This document shows positions 1 through 5,779 of a DNA stretch of 64,000 nucleotides, in pieces. The position numbers and the translations under genes were made by a program. Below the pieces are notes generated by a model. The model saw only the letters and a program-made list of their open reading frames with translations. It was not told the origin of the DNA and ran no database searches. The stretch is from Bacillus sp. J37. Lineage in GTDB: Bacteria; Bacillota; Bacilli; Bacillales; Bacillaceae. Position 1 is the stretch's first letter. Each line of letters begins with the position of its first letter. The stretch spans positions 1 to 64,000 of the forward strand of contig NZ_KI912515.1 of the NCBI RefSeq assembly GCF_000518865.1, written 5' to 3'.

Positions 1-156
1 CATTCCTTTTCTAGCTTTGAGGGTTTCTTTAGGAATCTGGTCATCATCAGCGTATTTCTTTGCAGTACGCCAGTTAACTCCCACTATTTTCTGTATTTGG
101 GAGATTGATAGTCCTTTGTTGTTTCTTAAATTTTTGATACAATTAATATCAGACAT
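1..156 (-). CDS. IS21-family transposase (IstA-like), 5' end only
   Basis: The minus strand reads open from an ATG at 156 to the window edge and gives about 52 residues beginning MSDINCIKNLRNNKG. An HTH typical of IstA N-termini follows (SISQIQKIVGVNWRTAKKY). An in-frame ATG at 165 is an alternative start; GGAGG and GGAAGG lie just upstream, so either start is plausible. IstA catalyses insertion of IS21-type elements together with the IstB ATPase. The DDE domain lies outside the window, so the family call rests on the N-terminus alone. Confidence 0.65.
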   Translation of the reverse strand, partial: MSDINCIKNLRNNKGLSISQIQKIVGVNWRTAKKYADDDQIPKETLKARKGM

Positions 157-256
157 TGCTAGCATCCTTCCGTAACCTCCATGTATTGATTCGACACCAT
201 TACATTAGAGGGACTTGGGGTGACTGGCAAGTCTTTTTTTATGCCCTTATTAAAAT

Positions 257-299
257 AAGTGCAGGACTCTGCATTTTTCTGTTGCAAAGGTCTGCACTT
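257..299. repeat. Imperfect inverted repeat, probable IS21-type element end
   Basis: AAGTGCAGGACTCTGCA at 257-273 is mirrored by TGCAAAGGTCTGCACTT at 283-299, with a few mismatches. IS21 elements carry short repeated blocks inside their ends. The outer tip may be the TG (minus strand) near 316, ten bases from the end of the neighbouring XRE gene. No target duplication can be checked because the other end is outside the window. Confidence 0.4.
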
Positions 300-325
300 C
301 TATTTTGCAATAAACAGATGGAAAC

Positions 326-694
326 TTACTTTTTAAAGTATGGATAAAGAAGAACGTATAATGCTTTTTTTTGATCTTCTGTAAGTGAGGAAATCATTGT
401 ATTTAACTTTAAATCAATGCCTTCTCTATCTTCTATAAAGCCTTCGGTAATCTCTTTTATTGAGATGTTATAAAGATAATTATTCTCTTCTAATTTACGA
501 GAGAACTCACTTACGGGAATTTCTAATTTATCACATATCTTTACAAGCAGGTTAAAAGTCAGTTCTTGGCTGCCACTCTCAATACGAGATAATGAAGGTT
601 GGGATATTTTTATACTTTTTGCAAACTCATTCATAGACAATTTTTTTGTCATTCGTAATTCTTTAATTAAATTACCGGCCATTTCTCCATTCAT
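326..694 (-). CDS. XRE-family HTH transcriptional regulator
   Basis: This 122-residue protein has an N-terminal XRE helix-turn-helix at about residues 8-62 (MNEFAKSIKISQPSLSRIES is the recognition part). A C-terminal acidic/helical tail of about 55 residues probably serves oligomerisation. It is divergent from the small-gene cluster starting at 834, with a 139-bp shared upstream region that contains a near-consensus promoter for that cluster. It is therefore likely to regulate the cluster (inference). The IS end lies only about 10 bp past its stop codon. Confidence 0.85.
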   Translation of the reverse strand: MNGEMAGNLIKELRMTKKLSMNEFAKSIKISQPSLSRIESGSQELTFNLLVKICDKLEIPVSEFSRKLEENNYLYNISIKEITEGFIEDREGIDLKLNTMISSLTEDQKKALYVLLYPYFKK

Positions 695-757
695 TCTAAA
701 CCCCTCATTATTTTTAGTGATATTTATACCTTATTAGATATCGTACTGTTTTTCAAT

Positions 758-786
758 TTTACAATCAATTAATAATCGATTATAAT
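758..786 (+). promoter_or_regulatory. Sigma-A promoter for the 834 gene cluster
   Basis: TTTACA at 758-763 and TATAAT at 781-786 are separated by 17 bp, 47 bp ahead of the start codon at 834. The spacer and -10 hold the AT-rich dyad AATCGATT (775-782), a possible operator for the divergent XRE regulator. Confidence 0.7.
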
Positions 787-833
787 CCTAAATATGAATA
801 AATTCATTAAACGAATAACGGAGGCTGGTATTT

Positions 834-1124
834 ATGTTGGATGGTTTACATGTAGCTATTGACCAATTTATTGAGACAAGATTGGAAACTTTACAAACAA
901 GTGAAGAGTATGCAGTGTATATTGAATCTATTTATAATGACTTAGAAGAAAAACTGCTTTTAGCAACAGAAAGCTTACAAGAACAGGAAAAAGTATCGAT
1001 AATTGAAGATATTAAATCTAACATTTATGATCAAGTATTTTATATGAGTAAACAAGCATATCGCCAAGGGTTTAGTGACTCTATAAATTTCTATATGAGT
1101 CAAATAGTAATGTCAAAAAAATAA
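834..1124 (+). CDS. Small helical hypothetical protein (DUF6809-like?)
   Basis: This protein of 96 residues is predicted all-helical, acidic, and without a signal peptide or membrane segment. The pattern of a C-terminal helix reading QAYRQGFSDSINFYMSQ resembles the small DUF6809-type proteins often found next to XRE regulators in Bacillus, but that match is from memory and weak. The start has GGAGG about 10 nt upstream (aacggaggctggttt region), and the gene follows a good promoter. It is probably the first gene of a short operon with the next ORF, 22 bp downstream. Confidence 0.6.
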   Translation: MLDGLHVAIDQFIETRLETLQTSEEYAVYIESIYNDLEEKLLLATESLQEQEKVSIIEDIKSNIYDQVFYMSKQAYRQGFSDSINFYMSQIVMSKK

Positions 1125-1146
1125 TAAGTAATTGGGAGGTTTGGGT

Positions 1147-1455
1147 ATGAAGGTATTTACCGGAAAATTAGTTATAGATTTATCAACTGTAGTGAAAACA
1201 GGCAATGAGAAGGAAATGATTGAGGAAGCTCATCAAGGGTTAACTTCCGAATTATTAGACGAGATTCAGTTGTTATTAGGTGCTAATGGTTATTGGGCAG
1301 ATAGTTTAGGGGGAACTTTAGAGGAAGGTAATAATCAAAGTGAAGCAAGGATAAAGACGATCATTTCAAAAACAGATGAGGCAAAAAAAGATATTAATAA
1401 AATTTATGATAAGGTAAATATAGAGAAAAATACATTTTCTTTTAAAATTGACTAG
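1147..1455 (+). CDS. Small hypothetical protein
   Basis: It encodes 102 residues from ATG 1147. That ATG is preferred over the in-frame TTG at 1132 because GGGAGGT (1134-1140) sits right before it and would otherwise lie inside the coding sequence. The protein is acidic and mostly helical, with no cysteines, signal or membrane segment. I do not recognise a family. It lies 22 bp after the 834 gene and is probably cotranscribed with it. Confidence 0.6.
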   Translation: MKVFTGKLVIDLSTVVKTGNEKEMIEEAHQGLTSELLDEIQLLLGANGYWADSLGGTLEEGNNQSEARIKTIISKTDEAKKDINKIYDKVNIEKNTFSFKID

Positions 1456-1473
1456 TGTTAATAAAATTCGATT

Positions 1474-1914
1474 ATGGAACAGCGCAAATTCATATTAAAA
1501 AAATTAGAAATACTCTTAGTTGAGTGTAGTCTGGAAGTTTATCGTAATCCTACCATGCTTTGTTTGAGAAAAAAGGGTCTCACTAATTTGATGGTATCTC
1601 CAGTATTTGTATATGGTAGAAGTACTGAAGAGGAATGTAAAGGGGTCCCTGACTTAATAATTGAGGTTTTAGATAATTTTAATCAATCAGATAAGCTAGT
1701 TATCAAGTTGGGTCAATACATGGAATTTGGAGTTAAAGAGTACTGGATAATAAACCCTTTATTAAATACAGTACTTCTTTACTCTTTAGATAGAAATTTT
1801 AAATATATACAAGCTGATATAGCAAAAGGTAAAGGAATTATTCAATCAGTATTATATCCGAAATTTATTTTAGATATAAAATGTCTCTTTCAATTACATT
1901 TTTCTAAGGAGTAA
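1474..1914 (+). pseudogene. Uma2-family (DUF820) endonuclease-fold gene, decayed
   Basis: The C-terminal two thirds keep the Uma2 signature: STEEECKGVPDLIIEVL, then GQYMEFGVKEYWIINP and a family-like tail. The N-terminal third is broken. Family-like segments lie in other frames: YGTAQIHIKK is in a second frame at about 1473-1502, and YHALFEKKG is in another frame at about 1554-1580. The usual N-terminal 35 or so residues are absent. The PD/EYW pair survives, but the upstream acidic residue normally in VVxPD appears lost (VSPVFV). Uma2 proteins have the PD-(D/E)xK nuclease fold and unclear function. Several frameshifts make a working protein unlikely. Confidence 0.7.
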
Positions 1915-1919
1915 TTTGA

Positions 1920-2114
1920 GTGAGAAAAATATTAAAAAGGAATATTATCCGTTGTAAGCATTGTAATGACGTGATTGAATCAAAAAGTCAACATGATTTG
2001 GTTAGGTGCAAGTGTGGAAGAGTTGGGGTGGACGGTGGTTTGGTTTATGGTAAGCGTTCTTTTCCCTCCTATCCGGCCGAGAATCATTTTGAGGATCTTT
2101 CAGAATATGAATGA
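1920..2114 (+). CDS. Small zinc-ribbon-like protein (DUF7695-type)
   Basis: This 64-residue protein starts at a GTG with AAGGAG 9 nt upstream. It has two cysteine pairs, CKHC near residue 13 and CKC near residue 30, giving a probable four-Cys zinc ribbon. The motif RCKCGRVGVDGG is followed by an acidic tail ending EDLSEYE. This matches a widespread family of short Bacillus proteins of unknown function. It starts 5 bp after the decayed Uma2 reading frame. Confidence 0.7.
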   Translation: MRKILKRNIIRCKHCNDVIESKSQHDLVRCKCGRVGVDGGLVYGKRSFPSYPAENHFEDLSEYE

Positions 2115-2195
2115 AATTAACTAAAACACTTACGGGTAAAGGTGTAATTTAATCTATTTTTCCTAGAGATATCATTCTCGATAAGGTGATTATAT

Positions 2196-2399
2196 ATGGA
2201 GTTTTATAAACTGTTGTTGATAATTAACATTTTAGGAATATGCTTTAATATTGCATTAACGTACGTTATTATAGTGTGTTTATTTACTAAACAACCCATT
2301 AGCCCTATATCACTTTTTATTTTAGCGTTTGGATATGCTGTAATGATAAAGAGAAATTTTGTCTTTAAAGAACTGTTGGAAAAGTGGTTTAAGAAGTGA
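2196..2399 (+). CDS. Small membrane protein, two predicted TM helices
   Basis: It encodes 67 residues with hydrophobic spans at about 5-29 and 36-50 and a basic C-terminus (KELLEKWFKK), suggesting a two-helix membrane protein with a cytoplasmic tail. AAGGTGAT precedes the ATG by a suitable distance. I recognise no family. Confidence 0.5.
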   Translation: MEFYKLLLIINILGICFNIALTYVIIVCLFTKQPISPISLFILAFGYAVMIKRNFVFKELLEKWFKK

Positions 2400-2503
2400 C
2401 ATTTAAAAATGAATCCTTATAAATTACGTATTACTTATAATTATTCTCTGGCTTTTACGATTTAACCAATTGGCTAAAAAAATTTTAGTAGGAGAGTTCC
2501 AGT

Positions 2504-2755
2504 ATGAGACATATCAAACATATAGGCTTTCTACAAATAGGGTTACATAGGATTACAAAAATTAACGAAGACGCTCGTGGAGATATAGATGAAAAACTTG
2601 TAATAGACTTAATAACTCTTTTAGCAAAACATGATGTGATAACTGATAGTTTTATTTTTGATTTTATCAGTACCGAGAATTGTGAGCAGAAAGATATTAT
2701 AAACCTGTCTTTAATAAAGAAAGGAATGGAGATTGAGGGGGAACTCAATCGATAG
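2504..2755 (+). CDS. Small hypothetical protein
   Basis: This is an 83-residue acidic protein with TAGGAG about 10 nt before ATG 2504. It starts MRHIKHIGFLQIGLHRITKI and has an acidic helical middle. There is no signal peptide and no recognised family. It follows the membrane protein by about 100 bp. Confidence 0.45.
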   Translation: MRHIKHIGFLQIGLHRITKINEDARGDIDEKLVIDLITLLAKHDVITDSFIFDFISTENCEQKDIINLSLIKKGMEIEGELNR

Positions 2756-3075
2756 AATGAACAATAGATAATTGAAACTAAACGAGACGAGTTCCAAACA
2801 GTTAGTACATAAGAGATACAAGCAATCATAAATATATTTAAGAATTCAAACCATTACTCCAATACATCTATCCTTAACAGATTGTGATGCTCAATTTTTT
2901 CTTGAAGATATTTTAATAGAGCAGGGTATTCCGATTTAAGAAAATTGTTCCTTATAGAAATAGAGGTAGAGCAATTAAAACACTTGTCTTTAAAATTTAA
3001 TATAACTATAAATTAACTATTGTAAAGTGCTAATTTAGATGTTATTATTTTTACAACTTAATAAACGGACAAGGG
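2756..3075. other. AT-rich stretch without a supported gene
   Basis: About 320 bp carry only short open frames with stops. One plus-strand fragment near 2850-2938 reads LSLTDCDAQFFLEDIL but has no start or RBS and may be a gene remnant. Confidence 0.5.
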
Positions 3076-3136
3076 AAAACCCAACAAATAATTTGCGAAT
3101 ATTTATTAATTCGTAGGTTTATTTGTTGGGGTTTTT
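3076..3136. terminator. Long stem-loop, terminator-like, ahead of recombinase gene
   Basis: AAAACCCAACAAATA (3076-3090) pairs with TATTTGTTGGGGTTTT (3120-3135), with one bulged base, and is followed by T's. A second small stem, CGAAT/ATTCG, sits inside the loop at 3096-3113. It could end transcription from the small-gene cluster or act in the leader of the recombinase gene. It has T/A tracts on both sides. Confidence 0.65.
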
Positions 3137-3177
3137 TGTTGTATTTAAGTAAAAAATATAAAAAGAGAGTGATTAAT

Positions 3178-4032
3178 ATGACAAAAAGGAATAGTTTAGA
3201 GCAAGAAAAAAAGGAATACTTATTACAGTACCTTTCAGAAAAAGAAAGACAGGTTAAAGCTGCGAGGATAGCATTAGGATTAAAAAGAGCAAGAGAACAA
3301 GGGAAGGTTATAATTAGCAGAGTTCCTTTTGGTTACCGTTCCGCATGTGGAAAACTACAAATCGATGTACAAGAAGGTAAAGTTGTAGAAAAAGTATTTC
3401 AGTGTTTAGCTGCTGAGAAATCTTATAAGGATGTTTCTAACTTGCTTAATAGTCAGGGATACTTTTATAAGAATAGACCTTGGACTTCAAGTAAAATCAG
3501 AATAATAGCAAAATCCCCTATTTATATTGGAGAACTATATTTTAACAAGACAACAACTCGTTTTTTAGATGGCGAAAAATCTCAAACTATTAAAAATCCT
3601 CAAAGTGAATGGCAAAAAATAAGTGTGCCATCAATTGTGAAACCAGAACTTTTCAACAGGGTTCAGAAGATTTTATCAATGAAGAAAGATAAAAAGATTA
3701 AACTGGAGGAAAATAATATGACTAGCAGGAAGAAAATTGTATTTTACCATAGAACAGATGTTGGAAGTAAAGTAAAATACCAACCAATCGGTCATATTCT
3801 AAAGGATCAACTCTATAATATTGATGAATATTTTATTGACGAATCATACTCAGGTATATCTGATCCTTTTAAAAGGGGTTCGTTTGAGAAATTGAAAAAT
3901 GACATTGAATCAGGAATGATAGGAAAGATGGTAATAAAGGATTATAACCGTATAAGCAGAAAAAATGAGGATTTAGCTAGAGTTTTAGACTTTCTTCGTA
4001 CAAACGGTGTTGAAGTAGTAATCTGCAATTAA
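3178..4032 (+). CDS. Serine-recombinase-like protein with permuted domain order
   Basis: It encodes 284 residues from ATG 3178, chosen over the upstream TTG 3136 that lies in the hairpin. Residues 20-170 match the Recombinase DNA-binding domain that normally follows the catalytic domain of large serine recombinases: the E-helix (AARIALGLKRAREQGK), VPFGYR, then WTSSKIRIIAKSPIYIGELYF. Residues 181-284 resemble the resolvase catalytic domain, which is normally N-terminal: IVFYHRTDVGSK, YFIDESYSGISDPFKRGSF, KDYNRISRKNEDLARVLDFL. The expected catalytic Ser of YxRVS aligns with Asp (YHRTD), while the Arg pair of DRxxR is kept as NRISR. An ideal internal RBS and ATG separate the halves. It is probably not an active recombinase in the usual sense; a regulator or split protein is possible. 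Confidence 0.7.
   Translation: MTKRNSLEQEKKEYLLQYLSEKERQVKAARIALGLKRAREQGKVIISRVPFGYRSACGKLQIDVQEGKVVEKVFQCLAAEKSYKDVSNLLNSQGYFYKNRPWTSSKIRIIAKSPIYIGELYFNKTTTRFLDGEKSQTIKNPQSEWQKISVPSIVKPELFNRVQKILSMKKDKKIKLEENNMTSRKKIVFYHRTDVGSKVKYQPIGHILKDQLYNIDEYFIDESYSGISDPFKRGSFEKLKNDIESGMIGKMVIKDYNRISRKNEDLARVLDFLRTNGVEVVICN
3705..3720 (+). promoter_or_regulatory. Internal RBS and start codon within the recombinase gene
   Basis: GGAGGA at 3705-3710 lies 7 nt before an in-frame ATG at 3718, exactly at the junction of the DNA-binding and catalytic-like halves. A separate 104-residue product (MTSRKKIVFYHR...) could be made from the same message. Confidence 0.55.
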
Positions 4033-4419
4033 TAAAAATACTTGTTATAAGCTTGAGAAAATGCAAGAGTGACACTGTACTGGGAAAATGACTAGGTTAT
4101 ATAAGAAGGGTACATGATGGAATGCTGCTAGATAAGAAAAATTGTCAAAAGAGTTGAATTGATAAATTTAAGGGAGAAAAGATAAATACATTACTTTTGA
4201 AATTAATTACTGATGAGCTTTCAAGCAGTAAATTTGTGAAGGATACTGCGGATATCCGAAAAGCTCTATTTGAAAATCATATTCTCTTTGAAATTATATT
4301 GCTATATAAAAGATGATCAGATAATGAAATGGTTCAGAAGTTGGTAGTTAATAATGCACAATGATATTTATATTGTAGTTGGTATGTGCTGATAGTGGGT
4401 ATATTAATCCATCTTCTAA
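4033..4419. other. Gap with possible gene remnants
   Basis: About 390 bp without a supported gene. One plus-strand open stretch at about 4170-4316 reads KINTLLLKLITDELSSSKFV and continues to KR-stop, but it lacks a clear start and RBS. I can assign nothing else. Confidence 0.4.
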
Positions 4420-4596
4420 TTATTTATTATCCTGATCATTATCTAAAATTGATAGTAGCTCGTCTGCTTCGCTTTCAATTTTCTTAATTTTGTCTTCTCG
4501 ACTTATTTTTCTAGCAGCAAGTAATTGATTCATTGACTTCTTCTGTGAAATTGTACGAGGCCATTTGTTTATATCAATTATCTTATTTCGGCTCAA
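4420..4596 (-). CDS. Small charged hypothetical protein, 58 aa
   Basis: The reading frame runs from TTG 4596 to a stop at 4420, with AAAGAGGCGAT just upstream (minus strand) as RBS. The product begins MSRNKIIDINKWPRTISQKK; its second half is a charged helix (SREDKIKKIESEADELLSIL). No family is recognised. The small size leaves room for doubt, but RBS, start and composition are gene-like. Confidence 0.5.
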   Translation of the reverse strand: MSRNKIIDINKWPRTISQKKSMNQLLAARKISREDKIKKIESEADELLSILDNDQDNK

Positions 4597-4841
4597 TAGA
4601 TATCGCCTCTTTCAAATATAGTATGATACTAATAACAAATAAAAGTGTTGATATTTCCCTAGACTATTGGAATTTTATTAATTCAATTGGATGAAATAAA
4701 ATTAATTATCACATTAAAAATGAGGAATTGCTTATATTTTTATTTTACTTGATTGTTGAAAAAGATGCTTATGAAAAGAAGGCTAGAGAGCAAAGAAATG
4801 TAAAAATTGGGTGCAAGGATGCAAAGGTAACTCTTGGAACC

Positions 4842-5467
4842 TTATTTAAATTCTTCTAATCTTTTTAAAGCTTTCTCATATGCTATTCCTCTTTCTTTTT
4901 CTTCCCATTCAAGTCTTTGAAGAATACGTTGCCAATAAATATTCCCTTCAATAGCATATGATTTTGCAGTTTCTCTCCAAAGGTAAGCTTCAGCTTCTTT
5001 TATTGTTAAAACGGTTCTGCCATAATAGCTAGTCTTTTCTTTGTTTGTATCCTTTTTAATATCTTTAGAGAAATTATTAAACTCATCTCTAATTATATCT
5101 CTCAGTATGTCCTCAATCATTTTATTGCCTCCCTTATCATTTTCAAAGTACATGATTTCCTTCCGCACTAAATCTACATCCCAGTAATTTTCCGGATCAG
5201 TCCATCCAAATCTTTTGTAATTAAAGATAGTTTCTCTTATTTCTCTCTCTTCAAAAAGTAACCGAGTTTTAATCTTCCTGTGAGGCATAGCTCTTGCATA
5301 GGTTAGCTGCCGTAAAGTATAAGTTCCTATACCATTAATATTTGATACTTCCTTAATATTTAGGTACTTATTTGGTAAATCGTCAACATTTTTAGTGAGA
5401 GTATCAATAAAATAGGTGAATTCCTCATTAACAATTTTTTAAAAAGGAGTTCAAAAGACTTGTCCAT
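4842..5467 (-). pseudogene. Excisionase-like HTH gene with frameshift
   Basis: From ATG 5467 (AGAGGTGA just upstream) the frame begins MDKSFELLFKK, then shifts at a T5A6 run near 5437-5447. In the next frame it continues NEEFTYFIDTLTKNV, then YLNIKEVSNINGIGTYTLRQ and MPHRKIKTRLLFEEREI, a HTH_17/excisionase-like winged HTH. It runs open to 4842. One missing A would explain the shift. A second ideal RBS (GGGAGG) with ATG 5120 lies inside the frame, so the last 92 residues (a charged, helical protein with TVLTIKEAEAYL) may be made separately. Excisionase-like proteins steer integrases, which fits the recombinase nearby. Confidence 0.6.
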
Positions 5468-5779
5468 AGCTTCACCTCTTTTGAATAGGGTGTCTAAACA
5501 ATATTATAAATATAATCATAGAACATTAGTTCTTTTTTGTATTCATAATTTCGAATTGTCTGTATAATTAAATAGAGAGAAGTGTAAAATAATAGATTTT
5601 AAGGATAAACTACTAAGTTGATCAATATTTTGGTTAGAGCTTTAAAGGGAATATTTAAAAAATACCAATATAAATAATAAGAAGATAAAGGTATAAAAGA
5701 ATTTCTATATTAGAGAAGTTAGAGTATTAAACGCATTGGTATAATTTAAAACTAGTTAAGAGTATAGTGAGGAAAAAAG
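5468..5779. other. Intergenic region between divergent genes
   Basis: 312 bp, strongly AT-rich. TATAAT at 5740-5745 could be the -10 of the helicase gene, without a clear -35. The excisionase-like gene must start its transcription here on the other strand. No other structure was recognised. Confidence 0.4.

Noticed and set aside
156-347. 63-codon plus-strand ORF at the left edge
   Set aside because: It crosses the IS end and the XRE gene tail; no RBS.
2485-2829. 114-codon minus-strand ORF
   Set aside because: Antisense to the 2504-2755 gene, which has an RBS; the antisense product is Ser/Ile-rich, as expected of a shadow frame.
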